A stretch of DNA of 64,000 nt from Chitinophagaceae bacterium (lineage in GTDB: Bacteria; Bacteroidota; Bacteroidia; Chitinophagales; Chitinophagaceae), in the NCBI GenBank assembly GCA_023229465.1, contig JALNZE010000001.1, positions 372,001-436,000 of the forward strand, given 5' to 3'. Numbering within the stretch: position 1 is the stretch's first letter; the number at the start of each line of letters is the position of its first letter. Made by a program: the position numbers and the translations under genes. Below, one piece after another: positions 48,606-57,577 of this stretch. The notes under the pieces were generated by a model. That model was not told the DNA's origin. It ran no database searches and saw only the letters and a list, made by a program, of their open reading frames with translations.

Positions 48606-49460
48606 ATGGCACTATTCAACAGAAACGATGGTTCGGTAAAATCTGAGATGACATTCATAGATCATCTGGAAGAGCTTAGGGTTCACATTATCCGCTCTGT
48701 TTTGGCCATTCTTATTATGGCCATAGTAATTTTTGTATACCGCGACTGGGTATTTGATTATATTATTAAAGGCCCGATCAACCCCAACTTTATCAGTTAC
48801 CGTCTTCTTTGCGATTTTAGCCACTGGGCACATTTGGGCGATGTCCTTTGCATGCCACCGGTAAAAGTAAACCTGCAGAGTAATACTTTTGGCGGACAGT
48901 TTTTGGGAAGTATTTCAATGGCAATCGTTGGGGGAATTATTTTGGCCTTCCCTTTTATTTTTATGGAGATCTGGCGTTTTGTAAAGCCTGCGCTAAAAGA
49001 AAGGGAAGTAAAAAACACAAGATTTGTGATCTTCTGGGTGTCTTTCTTCTTCTTTTGCGGAGCCGCATTTGGTTTCTTTTTACTTGGACCCTTTACATTT
49101 AATTTCCTTGCCAGCTTCCAGTTAGGTACCGGGGGTACTATCGTTACCTTACCCACTTTTGCAGATTATATAGATAACCTTACGAATATTATTCTAGGTT
49201 GTGGTATTGCTTTTGAATTACCTGTACTCGCATTCATTCTTACCAGGATCGGCCTCATCACACCTGCCTTCCTGCGCAAAACACGCAAGTATGCCGTAAT
49301 TGTGATCCTGATTGTATCGGCCTTTATCACACCCAGTCCCGACTGGATGAGCCAGATGATTGTATTCATCCCTCTGTTTTTACTATATGAACTAAGTATT
49401 ATTGTATCCGCCCGGGTGTTTAAGGCAAAGAGGAAAGAGGAAGAGGAGGAATGGAGTTGA
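48606..49460 (+). CDS. tatC: Twin-arginine translocase subunit TatC
   Basis: 284 residues with six membrane helices. The N-terminal signature MTFIDHLEELRVHIIRSVLAI (in pieces; about 16-36) with the signal-binding glutamates, then FPFIFMEIWRFVKPALKEREVK and the later PVLAFILTRIGLITPAFLRKTRKYA and FITPSPDWMSQMIVFIPLFLLYELSI. TatC recognises RR signal peptides, such as that of the aminotransferase at 33052-34347. No tatA is adjacent. The last codons (EEEEEWS) and the stop are within a 7-bp-period repeat. Confidence 0.93.
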   Translation: MALFNRNDGSVKSEMTFIDHLEELRVHIIRSVLAILIMAIVIFVYRDWVFDYIIKGPINPNFISYRLLCDFSHWAHLGDVLCMPPVKVNLQSNTFGGQFLGSISMAIVGGIILAFPFIFMEIWRFVKPALKEREVKNTRFVIFWVSFFFFCGAAFGFFLLGPFTFNFLASFQLGTGGTIVTLPTFADYIDNLTNIILGCGIAFELPVLAFILTRIGLITPAFLRKTRKYAVIVILIVSAFITPSPDWMSQMIVFIPLFLLYELSIIVSARVFKAKRKEEEEEWS

Positions 49461-49494
49461 GATTAGTTAGGCGTTAGGAGTCTGGAGTAGATCG
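49453..49494. repeat. Degenerate 7-bp-period repeat (locus 6), overlapping the end of tatC
   Basis: GGAGTTG, AGATTAG, TTAGGCG, TTAGGAG, TCTGGAG, TAGATCG in register. The first unit contains the tatC stop (49458-49460). Confidence 0.6.
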
Positions 49495-49523
49495 ATTTAT
49501 TTGATAGTAAATTTTATTACATC

Positions 49524-49979
49524 ATGAGTTATGTCTTTGATCCTTCTAAACCCATTGCCATTGGGTGCGACCATGCGGGTATTGATTATAAAAACGCTTT
49601 GGTAAAATGGTTATCTGATAAAGGTTACCAGGTAAAAGATTTTGGCGCCTATTCTACAGAGTCGGTTGATTATCCTGATTTTGCCCATCCTACTGCCTCA
49701 AGTGTGGAGAATGGAGAAACCGCTTTTGGTATTCTGCTTTGCGGAAGCGCCAATGGGGTAGCCATCACTGCCAATAAACACCAGAATATCCGGGCCGGTT
49801 TATGCTGGCAAAACGATGTGGCATTGCTGGTTCGCAAACACAATGATGCCAATATTATTTGTATCCCCGCCCGTTTTGTATCACTTGCCCTGGCAGAGCA
49901 AATGCTGGATTTATTTATGACCACTGCATTTGAGGGTGGCCGTCATGCTACAAGGGTAAATAAAATTTCCTGCTCATAA
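49524..49979 (+). CDS. rpiB: Ribose 5-phosphate isomerase B
   Basis: 151 residues. RpiB/LacA fold: AIGCDHAGIDYKNALVKWL (phosphate and substrate binding near 12-30), VDYPDFAHPTASSVENGE, GILLCGSANGVAITANKHQNIRAGLCW (catalytic cysteine near 73) and KHNDANIICIPARF. It interconverts ribose 5-phosphate and ribulose 5-phosphate in the pentose phosphate pathway. It lies 17 bases before the M28 peptidase gene and may share its transcript. Confidence 0.93.
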   Translation: MSYVFDPSKPIAIGCDHAGIDYKNALVKWLSDKGYQVKDFGAYSTESVDYPDFAHPTASSVENGETAFGILLCGSANGVAITANKHQNIRAGLCWQNDVALLVRKHNDANIICIPARFVSLALAEQMLDLFMTTAFEGGRHATRVNKISCS

Positions 49980-49996
49980 AATAACGAATATCTCCA

Positions 49997-51544
49997 ATGA
50001 AAAAATTTCTACTACTCTGTCTGTCATTTGCCGGCACCATAGCGTTCGCTCAGAAAAGCGAAGATGCCACAAAATTTGCAGCACTCATCACCCGGAATGC
50101 TTTATATGAAAAGTTAGCCATTATTGCCAGTGCCGATATGGAAGGACGTGAGACGGCTTCTCCCGGACAGAAAAAAGCGGCCGCCTATCTGGAAGCGCAA
50201 TTCAGGAGCATTGGGTTAAAACCTGGTAATGGAGATAGCTACCAGCAATTGTTTCCGGTATACCAGGATATGCTTACCGAAAAAAAATTAAGTGTTAATG
50301 GAAAAGTGTTCGAGTGGGATAAGGATTTCAGTTTTACCATGCAAACCATCATTAATGGTGATTGGACTTTTCAAGATATTGTGTTTGCCGGATATGGATT
50401 AATAGACTCGGCCAATAACATAAATGATTATACCGGTTTAAATGTAAAAGGGAAACTAGTAATGGTATTAGAGGGTGGCGCTACCCCTCCGGCACCAGGC
50501 GCTGGTGGCCGTAATTTTGGTGGACCAACAGCGGGGAAAATTACTGCCGCCCGTAAAAATGGCGCTATAGGATTACTGATTGTTTCGCAGGAGCTGCCCC
50601 GCAAAACCGCTACTAGCTTAAAAGGCCGTATGTCTATCCTGCCACCTACTGCTGCAACCATCAATACGAATAGTATATTGGTAGCAACTATTTCCGATGC
50701 GGTAGCCGCTGCATTATTAGGCAGAACAAACAAGGTTGATTTTGCAGAACTCAGGCATACCCAAAAAGGGCTCTATACTTCTGAATTAAAACTAACTGCC
50801 AATAAATCAACCGTTACGCTTGAAAGTAGCAATGTAATTGGTATTCTGCCGGGTAAAGATAAAAAAGATGAATACGTTTTCATAACCGGCCACTACGATC
50901 ATTTAGGTATGAATGGTGATGTGATCTGGTATGGAGCAGATGATGATGGTTCCGGTACTGTAAGTGTGGTACAAATGGCTGAAGCTTTTAAAGCTGCTGC
51001 AAAAAATGGTAAAGGCCCTAGAAGAACTATGGTTTTCATGACAGTAAGTGGCGAAGAAAAAGGATTATTAGGCTCTGCCTATTATTCAGAACATCCAACG
51101 GTTTCTATGGATAAAACTTCGGCAGACCTGAATATAGATATGGTAGGCAGGGTAGATACAGAACGCAAAACAGCAGATACATTGAATTATGTATATGTGA
51201 TTGGACATGATAAGCTAAGTTCCGATTTACCCATTATCAATGAAGCGGCAAATAATGCTTCTGCCAAACTGGTATTAGATTATACATACGATGACCCTAA
51301 CGATAAAAACCGGATTTATTATCGCAGCGACCATTATAATTTTGCAAAAAAAGGCGTGCCCATTCTATTTTTCTATGATGGCATGCTGCAGGCTGACTAT
51401 CACAAACCAACTGATACCATCGAGAAAATTAATTTTGAACTGATGGAAAAAAGAGTACGCATGATTTTTCATACGGCCTGGGAAATAAGTAATCGGGATG
51501 CCCTGCTGAAAAGAGATATCCCCTTAAATATGCCAGCCAGATAA
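49997..51544 (+). CDS. Secreted M28-family zinc aminopeptidase
   Basis: 515 residues. Signal peptide at about 1-19 (ends GTIAFA-Q). A protease-associated (PA) insertion around 130-230, with a Gly/Pro-rich loop (GATPPAPGAGGRNFGG). The M28 catalytic domain follows: FITGHYDHLGMNGD (His ligand), WYGADDDGSGTVSVVQMAEAF (bridging Asp), TVSGEEKGLLGSAYYSEH (catalytic Glu-Glu pair), LNIDMVGRVD, and a final histidine in DYHKPTDTIEKI. It is periplasmic or secreted, and trims amino acids from peptides. Confidence 0.88.
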   Translation: MKKFLLLCLSFAGTIAFAQKSEDATKFAALITRNALYEKLAIIASADMEGRETASPGQKKAAAYLEAQFRSIGLKPGNGDSYQQLFPVYQDMLTEKKLSVNGKVFEWDKDFSFTMQTIINGDWTFQDIVFAGYGLIDSANNINDYTGLNVKGKLVMVLEGGATPPAPGAGGRNFGGPTAGKITAARKNGAIGLLIVSQELPRKTATSLKGRMSILPPTAATINTNSILVATISDAVAAALLGRTNKVDFAELRHTQKGLYTSELKLTANKSTVTLESSNVIGILPGKDKKDEYVFITGHYDHLGMNGDVIWYGADDDGSGTVSVVQMAEAFKAAAKNGKGPRRTMVFMTVSGEEKGLLGSAYYSEHPTVSMDKTSADLNIDMVGRVDTERKTADTLNYVYVIGHDKLSSDLPIINEAANNASAKLVLDYTYDDPNDKNRIYYRSDHYNFAKKGVPILFFYDGMLQADYHKPTDTIEKINFELMEKRVRMIFHTAWEISNRDALLKRDIPLNMPAR

Positions 51545-51558
51545 GTTACAAAACTTAG

Positions 51559-52533
51559 TTACCAACCTAACAGATAGGCAAAGATCAGCGGCACTACAAT
51601 AGTAGCATCGCTCTCTACAATAAATTTGGGTGTATGAATAGCTAATTTACCCCAGGTAATTTTTTCATTAGGTACCGCACCCGAATAAGAACCGTAAGAG
51701 GTAGTGGAATCACTTACCTGGCAAAAATAACTCCAGAAAGGTACATCATGCCATTCCAGATCCTGGTACATCATGGGCACTACACAAATAGGAAAATCGC
51801 CGGCAATACCACCACCAATCTGAAAAAATCCTACACCTTTACCACCACTATTATTGCGATACCATTCTGTAAGCCAAACCATGTATTCAATACCTGATTT
51901 CATGGTGCTTGCCTTCAGCTCCTGCTTAATTACATAGGAAGCAAAAATATTTCCCATGGTACTATCTTCCCAACCCGGCACTACAATCGGAATATTTTTT
52001 TGCGCAGCCGCCAGCATCCAGCTGTTTTTGGGGTCTATCTCATAATACTGTTCCAAAACGCCGCTCAACAGCATCTGGTACATATATTCATGTGGAAAAT
52101 ATCTTTGACCGGAAGCTTCTGCATCGGCCCATAATTTATGTATGTGTTGCTGCAATCTGCGGAAAGCCTCTTCTTCCGGTATACAGGTATCGGTTACACG
52201 GTTGTAATGGTTTTCTAACAGGTCCCACTCTTCCTGCGGACTCAGGTCGCGGTAATTAGGTACTCTTTTATAATGACTATGTGCCACCAGGTTCATGATG
52301 TCTTCTTCCAGGTTGGCACCGGTACAGCTAATGATGGCCACTTTATCCTGGCGAATCATTTCTGCCAGGCTGATGCCTAATTCGGCGGTACTCATGGCGC
52401 CTGCAAGGCTAACCAGCATTTTACCACCCTCTGCCAAATGGGTTTCATAGCCTTTGGCGGCATCCACCAGTGCAGCCGCATTAAAATGTCTATAATGGTG
52501 CTCAATAAATTGTGAAACGGGCCCTTTGCTCAT
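51559..52533 (-). CDS. Deoxyhypusine synthase-like protein
   Basis: 324 residues, NAD-binding DHS fold: LVSLAGAMSTAELGISLAEMIRQDKV, SCTGANLEEDIMNLVAHSHYKRVPNYRDL, VPGWEDSTMGNIFAS, VGFFQIGGGIAGDFPICVVPMM and the active-site region GSYSGAVPNEKITWGKLAIH, where Lys in TWGK matches the lysine that carries the butylamine intermediate in true DHS. Bacteria have no eIF5A, so the substrate is probably a free polyamine (as in homospermidine formation) or an unknown protein. It is convergent with the M28 gene and stands alone. Confidence 0.85.
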   Translation of the reverse strand: MSKGPVSQFIEHHYRHFNAAALVDAAKGYETHLAEGGKMLVSLAGAMSTAELGISLAEMIRQDKVAIISCTGANLEEDIMNLVAHSHYKRVPNYRDLSPQEEWDLLENHYNRVTDTCIPEEEAFRRLQQHIHKLWADAEASGQRYFPHEYMYQMLLSGVLEQYYEIDPKNSWMLAAAQKNIPIVVPGWEDSTMGNIFASYVIKQELKASTMKSGIEYMVWLTEWYRNNSGGKGVGFFQIGGGIAGDFPICVVPMMYQDLEWHDVPFWSYFCQVSDSTTSYGSYSGAVPNEKITWGKLAIHTPKFIVESDATIVVPLIFAYLLGW

Positions 52534-52672
52534 GATGATTGATTTTGAGGGGCAAAAGTAATTTTTTTAGCCGGCTTTAGCGGCATCAGGCAGAATACTA
52601 ATTTATTTTCAGTTTAATTTTGTTACTTGCCTGATTCGTTTATGCTGATAGTTAAACAGCTGTGTCATTTGC

Positions 52673-53431
52673 ATGGATAAGTCATATTTTAAAGAATATT
52701 ATCATTTAGAAAGAAAAAACTGGTGGTTTACCGTCAGGCGAAAGATATTATCGGATAGAATTAAGCATCTTTTACAAACCCCGCAAAATATCTATTCCTT
52801 AAATGTTGGTGCTGCCACCGGCACTACTTCTGATATGCTAACCGGTTTTGGGCGGGTTATGTCGGTAGAATATGATGAAGATTGTTGCCAATTTACCCAA
52901 ACTTTTTTAACGAGCCCTGTTATACAGGGAACGATAACAGATTTACCATTTGAAGAAGGCAGCTTTGACCTGGTTTGCGCATTCGATGTAATTGAACATG
53001 TTGCTGATGATACGAAAGCAATAGCTGAAATGTACCGGGTTTGTAAGTCGGGCGGATATATGGCCATTACTGTTCCGGCCTATGCTTTTCTTTGGGGGCC
53101 GCATGATGTGATTAACCGGCATTTCCGCAGGTACACCATGAGGCCACTATTAGGTTTATTAGCTCAACACAAGGGTACTGTTGTATATAAAACTTACTAT
53201 AATACTATTTTATTTTTACCCATTACCGCATTCAGATTAGTAGCTGCATTGATCAGTTCATTTAAAAGAAAAAAAGTACCTTCTGCTGTGTCAGATCATG
53301 AAGTGTTTGGAACAGAGGGTGTATTGAATAGCTTGCTGGCCGGTTTATTTACCATCGATTACTATTTATTAAAATGGGGTATCCGTTTTCCGGCGGGTGT
53401 ATCTATTATGGTGTTTTTTAAAAAGCAATAA
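52673..53431 (+). CDS. Class I SAM-dependent methyltransferase
   Basis: 252 residues. Methyltransf_11-type core: SLNVGAATGTTSDML (SAM-binding loop near 42-56), SVEYDEDCCQFTQTF, FDLVCAFDVIEHVADDTKAIAEMYRVCKSGGYMAITVPAYAFLWGPHD in adjoining segments (near 104-150), typical of lipid or sugar methyltransferases with the D-V-x-E-H motif. A hydrophobic patch near 180-200 could meet the membrane. It is the first of four tightly spaced genes ending with a deacetylase, so it probably acts on the same glycolipid. Confidence 0.85.
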   Translation: MDKSYFKEYYHLERKNWWFTVRRKILSDRIKHLLQTPQNIYSLNVGAATGTTSDMLTGFGRVMSVEYDEDCCQFTQTFLTSPVIQGTITDLPFEEGSFDLVCAFDVIEHVADDTKAIAEMYRVCKSGGYMAITVPAYAFLWGPHDVINRHFRRYTMRPLLGLLAQHKGTVVYKTYYNTILFLPITAFRLVAALISSFKRKKVPSAVSDHEVFGTEGVLNSLLAGLFTIDYYLLKWGIRFPAGVSIMVFFKKQ

Positions 53432-53437
53432 GAACGA

Positions 53438-54643
53438 ATGATTTTTTCTCTGCAGGAAATACTATTTAAACGTGTACGTATCTATGCCGCTCTCGAGGTA
53501 GAACTGGTTTATATCGTTTGGTTTGCGCTGGCTCTGGTGGCGCTTGTTTCCGAAATGGCCAGAGGTATTCATTCTATTGATAATTTTTTAGTTTTCAGGG
53601 GTGTCTTTACCCATGTTTGGCAGGAAAAAAATCTTTTTAACTTTTATCCCGAAGAATATGATTCTTTCAATAACTATGGCCCCGCTTTTTCATTAATCAT
53701 TGCCCCTTTTGCCATACTTCCGGTATTTGTGGGCTGTTTTTTATGGGGGATGGCCAATGCAGCCAGCCTGTTTGCCGCCATTCGTATGCTACCCATCAAA
53801 CAGGAGCAGCAGGTAATTATTTTTTGGATTTGTTGTATTGAAATGATGACGTCTATTCACAGCGTTCAGTTCAACCCGATGCTTACCGCTTTCTTTATAT
53901 TCGCTTTTGTTTATACCCACCGGGGAAAAGATTGGATAGCAACGCTATTCATAGCGGCGGCCATACTTACTAAGTTATATGGGGTGGCCGGCCTTGTATT
54001 CTTTTTCTTCTCTAAAAATAAAATGCAGTTTGTCTTATCATTTATTGGATGGATAATCGCGCTGATTGTTCTGCCCATGGCTTTTTCCAGTGCAGACTAT
54101 ATTATTAAAACTTATGGCGAATGGTATTTTCAAATAATCAAAAGAAACCAGCAGAATATCGATAACTCTGTTAATGCAGGGTTACAGGATATTTCTGTTC
54201 CGGGTATGGTAAGGCGTATATTTAAGTATTATGATTTTTCTGACCTGAAACTGGTGGCAGTAGCGGGCATACTTTTCATGCTACCCCTGGTAAAGAATAA
54301 ACTTTTGTACCTGGTATCTTTTCAATTACGGTACCTGGCACTTGTATTGATCAGTATTGTTATTTTTAGTTCGGCCGCGGAAAGCCCTACTTTTATTATT
54401 GCCGTATCCGGCGCGGCCATCTGGTTTATTTTGCAGAAAAAACCTTATCATTTTTGGGTAAAAGCTTTGCTGGTACTCCTTTTTTTGTTAACCATACTAT
54501 CACCGACAGATCTGATTCCATTCTATATCCGTGAGCGGTTTGTAAGAGCATATTCACTAAAAGCATTACCTTGTTTACTAATCTGGTGTTGTTTAGTATA
54601 TGAAGTATGGCAAACTAAATTGTCCAAATTAAAGCCTGTATGA
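53438..54643 (+). CDS. Membrane glycosyltransferase-like protein (GT87/DUF2029 type)
   Basis: 401 residues with about 10-11 membrane helices. The first periplasmic loop has FRGVFTHVWQEKNLFNFYPEEYDSFNNYGPAFSLIIAPFAILP, in which the short acidic and aromatic stretch is typical of GT-C enzymes such as GT87 (mannosyltransferases that use polyprenyl-phosphate sugars). It starts 6 bases after the methyltransferase gene and overlaps the following GT2 gene by 4 bases (ATGA), so these genes are co-translated. It probably uses the lipid-linked sugar made by that GT2 (inferred). Confidence 0.75.
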   Translation: MIFSLQEILFKRVRIYAALEVELVYIVWFALALVALVSEMARGIHSIDNFLVFRGVFTHVWQEKNLFNFYPEEYDSFNNYGPAFSLIIAPFAILPVFVGCFLWGMANAASLFAAIRMLPIKQEQQVIIFWICCIEMMTSIHSVQFNPMLTAFFIFAFVYTHRGKDWIATLFIAAAILTKLYGVAGLVFFFFSKNKMQFVLSFIGWIIALIVLPMAFSSADYIIKTYGEWYFQIIKRNQQNIDNSVNAGLQDISVPGMVRRIFKYYDFSDLKLVAVAGILFMLPLVKNKLLYLVSFQLRYLALVLISIVIFSSAAESPTFIIAVSGAAIWFILQKKPYHFWVKALLVLLFLLTILSPTDLIPFYIRERFVRAYSLKALPCLLIWCCLVYEVWQTKLSKLKPV

Positions 54644-55566
54644 AAAAGAAGGTAGCTTTTGTGATACCTGTTTGTAACGAAGCGGAAAATATTCCCAAAC
54701 TGATTGCCGCTTTGAAAAAAAGCATGGACCAGCAAAGTTATATCTATACCCTCAACTTTGTTGATGACGGCAGTACCGATCATAGCCTGGATGTATTAAA
54801 AACCCAATCACATATTTATAGTAATGTATTTTATATAAGCTTATCAAGAAATTTCGGGCACCAGAATGCGCTCAAAGCCGGTATGGATACGGCAGAAGGT
54901 GATTGTATGATAATGATGGATGCAGACATGCAGCATCCACCCGAACTGGTTCCTGAATTATTAAAAAAATGGGAAGAGGGTTATGATATAGTATATACCA
55001 TCCGTAAAGATCACCGTGAAACGCCCCTGCTGAAACGAAAAACTTCCAACCTGTTTTATCAACTCATCAATAGCCTTTCTGATATTGAGCTGGAAGAGGG
55101 CACGGCTGATTTCAGGTTGCTGGATAAGAAAGTGGTTACAGTTTTCAGAACTTTACATGAGTCGGATTTGTTTTTACGTGGACTGGTAAAATGGATGGGC
55201 TATCAGCAAATTGGTATTGAATATGAACCAGGCATCAGAACAATAGGTAAATCAAAGTATACTGTAAAAAAGATGATCCGCTTTGCCTTACAGGGCATCA
55301 CCTCCTTTAGTATAAAACCTTTATACATTGCCGTTTACCTGGGGTTTGTTTGTTCACTGGTTGCCTTGCTCTATATCCCTTATATCCTATACAGTTTTTA
55401 TTTTGGTCATACCATTTCCGGTTGGTCATCTATTGTGGTAACCATTGCATTTTTTAGCGGTCTGCAGTTAATGATCCTGGGTATTATTGGAATTTATATC
55501 GGTAAACTGTTTATGCAAAGTAAACAAAGGCCCCATTATATTGTGAAGGAGTCAAACCAGTTATGA
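54640..55566 (+). CDS. Polyprenyl-phosphate glycosyltransferase (GT2, DPM1/GtrB-like)
   Basis: 308 residues. GT-A catalytic domain at about 1-220 (VAFVIPVCNEAENIPKLIAAL, FVDDGSTDHS, SLSRNFGHQNALKAGMDTAEGD, MMDADMQHPPELVPELL with the metal-binding D-x-D) and two C-terminal membrane helices (about 228-300), as in GtrB and DPM1-type enzymes. It moves a sugar from UDP- or GDP-sugar to a polyprenyl phosphate on the cytoplasmic face. Overlapping starts and stops (4 bases each) tie it to the GT87-like gene and the deacetylase gene. Confidence 0.88.
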   Translation: MKKKVAFVIPVCNEAENIPKLIAALKKSMDQQSYIYTLNFVDDGSTDHSLDVLKTQSHIYSNVFYISLSRNFGHQNALKAGMDTAEGDCMIMMDADMQHPPELVPELLKKWEEGYDIVYTIRKDHRETPLLKRKTSNLFYQLINSLSDIELEEGTADFRLLDKKVVTVFRTLHESDLFLRGLVKWMGYQQIGIEYEPGIRTIGKSKYTVKKMIRFALQGITSFSIKPLYIAVYLGFVCSLVALLYIPYILYSFYFGHTISGWSSIVVTIAFFSGLQLMILGIIGIYIGKLFMQSKQRPHYIVKESNQL

Positions 55567-56342
55567 TGAACCGATATGTGCTTTTGAGTTTTGACGTGGA
55601 AGAGTTTGATATGCCGCTGGAATATAATTTTCCCATCACTGGGGCAGAACAAATGCTGATAGGTAAAAAAGGGCTGGATGCGATTCAACCCATTTTACAG
55701 GATGTATCCGTTGCATCTACTTTATTTACCACAGCTAATTTTGCCATGCAGTATCCACAGGCTATCAAACAGCTATCCGATACGCATGAAATTGCCTCTC
55801 ATACTTTTTATCATTCTGTTTTTGAGGAGACGCATTTACTGGAATCAAAAAATAAGCTACAGGAAATAACCGGAAAAACCATTACCGGACTTCGTATGCC
55901 GAGGATGCGGGAAGTATCCGTTACTGCGGTACAAAAAGCGGGGTATGCTTATGATTCATCCATCAACCCTACTTATTTGCCCGGTCGTTACAATAACTTT
56001 CATTTACCAAGAACCCTTTATACCGAACAAGGTCTTACACGCATACCTGCATCGGTATCTCCTTTTATCCGGCTACCGCTATTCTGGTTGAGTTTTAAAA
56101 ATCTGCCTTATCCTATATTCAAATTATTTGCGCTGCAAACCCTGAAAAAAGACGGGTATCTCTGCCTGTATTTTCATCCCTGGGAGTTTACGGATATAGG
56201 GAATTATGGGTTGCCCGGTTTCGCCAAACGACTCAATGGCTCACCCCTTCTGGAACGATTAAACCGGCTGATAAAAGATCTGAAAAAGGAGGCGGATTTT
56301 ATTACATCTGAGGACTTCTGTAAACAAGGCTTCCAGCGCTAA
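55563..56342 (+). CDS. Polysaccharide deacetylase-family protein (NodB fold)
   Basis: 259 residues. NodB-type barrel: LLSFDVEEFDMPLEYN (metal-binding Asp pair near 10), SVASTLFTTANFAMQYP, EIASHTFYHSVFEE (H-x-x-x-H near 78-82), GLRMPRMREVSVTAVQKAGYAYDSSINPTY and CLYFHPWEFTDIG (catalytic His near 209). It removes acetyl groups from N-acetyl sugars, here most likely in the glycan or glycolipid made by the three preceding genes, with which it is coupled by a 4-base overlap. Last gene of the unit. Confidence 0.85.
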   Translation: MMNRYVLLSFDVEEFDMPLEYNFPITGAEQMLIGKKGLDAIQPILQDVSVASTLFTTANFAMQYPQAIKQLSDTHEIASHTFYHSVFEETHLLESKNKLQEITGKTITGLRMPRMREVSVTAVQKAGYAYDSSINPTYLPGRYNNFHLPRTLYTEQGLTRIPASVSPFIRLPLFWLSFKNLPYPIFKLFALQTLKKDGYLCLYFHPWEFTDIGNYGLPGFAKRLNGSPLLERLNRLIKDLKKEADFITSEDFCKQGFQR

Positions 56343-56383
56343 CTGACATTTTTTTACTATTCTTTTATTCCATCATTGCTGCT

Positions 56384-56974
56384 ATGAATTATCTCGCCCA
56401 CGCTTATCTCTCATTCAACCATCCCGATATTCTTGTGGGGAATATGATCAGTGATTTTGTGAAAGGGAAAAAACAATTTGATTATCCCCTGCCCATTCAA
56501 AAAGGCATACAGTTACACAGGGCGATAGACGGTTTTACTGATCAGCACCCGGCTACCAAAGAGGGTAAACATTATTTTAAACCAGCCGTTGGGCTCTATG
56601 CCGGCGCTTTTATGGATATCGTATACGACCATTTTCTCGCATTGGATACACGTGAACTAACCGCATCGGCATCGAAAGATTTTTCGGCACAGGTTTATCT
56701 TCACCTATCCGCCCAGGCGCATTTATTACCGGAGAATTTTGCGAGGATACTGCCTTTTATGACTACCCATGACTGGCTGTACAATTATCGGTTTACCCGG
56801 GGTATTGAGCACAGTTTTGGGGGACTGGTAAAAAGAGCCCGATACTTAACTGATGCTTCACCTGTTTTTGCCCTTTTCACAAAACACTATAGTGAACTCA
56901 GGCAACAGTATGATGTATTCTTTCCGGAAGTAAAGAAATTTGCAGGGGCACAATTCGAAGAGCTGGTAAGATAA
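56384..56974 (+). CDS. acpH: Acyl carrier protein phosphodiesterase
   Basis: 196 residues, the DUF479/AcpH family: MNYLAHAYLSFNHPDILVGNMISDFVKG at the start, GIQLHRAIDGFTDQHP (H-R-x-I-D-x-x-T-D near 45-55, metal site) and DIVYDHFLALD (Asp-His near 84). It removes the 4'-phosphopantetheine arm from acyl carrier protein. The signature residues are in place. It stands alone between the deacetylase gene and a DUF2911 gene that has its own -7 element. Confidence 0.88.
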   Translation: MNYLAHAYLSFNHPDILVGNMISDFVKGKKQFDYPLPIQKGIQLHRAIDGFTDQHPATKEGKHYFKPAVGLYAGAFMDIVYDHFLALDTRELTASASKDFSAQVYLHLSAQAHLLPENFARILPFMTTHDWLYNYRFTRGIEHSFGGLVKRARYLTDASPVFALFTKHYSELRQQYDVFFPEVKKFAGAQFEELVR

Positions 56975-56981
56975 TAGCATT

Positions 56982-56989
56982 TATCTTTG
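56982..56989 (+). promoter_or_regulatory. -7 promoter element of the DUF2911 gene
   Basis: TATCTTTG matches TAnnTTTG, 15 bases before the start at 57004. Confidence 0.55.
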
Positions 56990-57003
56990 AGAAAACTTAC
57001 TGC

Positions 57004-57570
57004 ATGAAATTATTCCTCAGCCTGCTGCTACTGATCTTTGCATTTGGCACCCGGGCCCAGCAAACGCCAACTGAGCTGGATAAATCGCCAATGGATATGA
57101 GCTATTGGCCGGCTAATTACCCAATCTTAAAAATTAGTGGCAAAGCAAAAGATATGCCTGTTGCAAGGCTCATCTACAGCAGGCCTTTTCAAAATGGCAG
57201 GGTACTTTTTGGAGGCATTTTAAAGTATGCTGAATTATGGCGGCTGGGGGCCAATGAGGCAACAGAAATAGAGTTTTACAAAAATGTACGCATCGCAGGA
57301 AAAATGGTGCCAAAAGGGCGTTATACTTTATATTGCATTCCAACTGAAAATAAATGGACCCTTATTGTTAACAGGGATAATTATTCCTGGGGCAATTATG
57401 CATACGACAGTAAAAAAGATCTGTTACGAACAGATATTCAAGTGACTAAAACAACTGAAAATATAGAAGCCTTTACGATGTTTTTTGATGAAATTAAAAC
57501 CGGCGCCAACCTGATTATTTTATGGGATAACCTAAAAGTTACTTTACCTATCTCACTTATATCCAACTAA
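57004..57570 (+). CDS. Secreted DUF2911-family protein
   Basis: 188 residues. Signal peptide at about 1-19 (ends GTRA-QQ), then the DUF2911 sandwich: VARLIYSRPFQNGRVLFGGILKYAELWRLGANEATEIEF in adjoining strands (near 52-90), KMVPKGRYTLYCIPTENKWTLIVNRD and a C-terminal NLIILWDNLKVTLPI. The family is frequent in Bacteroidota and has no known function. It is followed 8 bases on by the cystathionine gamma-synthase gene, but no functional link is obvious. Confidence 0.85.
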   Translation: MKLFLSLLLLIFAFGTRAQQTPTELDKSPMDMSYWPANYPILKISGKAKDMPVARLIYSRPFQNGRVLFGGILKYAELWRLGANEATEIEFYKNVRIAGKMVPKGRYTLYCIPTENKWTLIVNRDNYSWGNYAYDSKKDLLRTDIQVTKTTENIEAFTMFFDEIKTGANLIILWDNLKVTLPISLISN

Positions 57571-57577
57571 ATTATTT

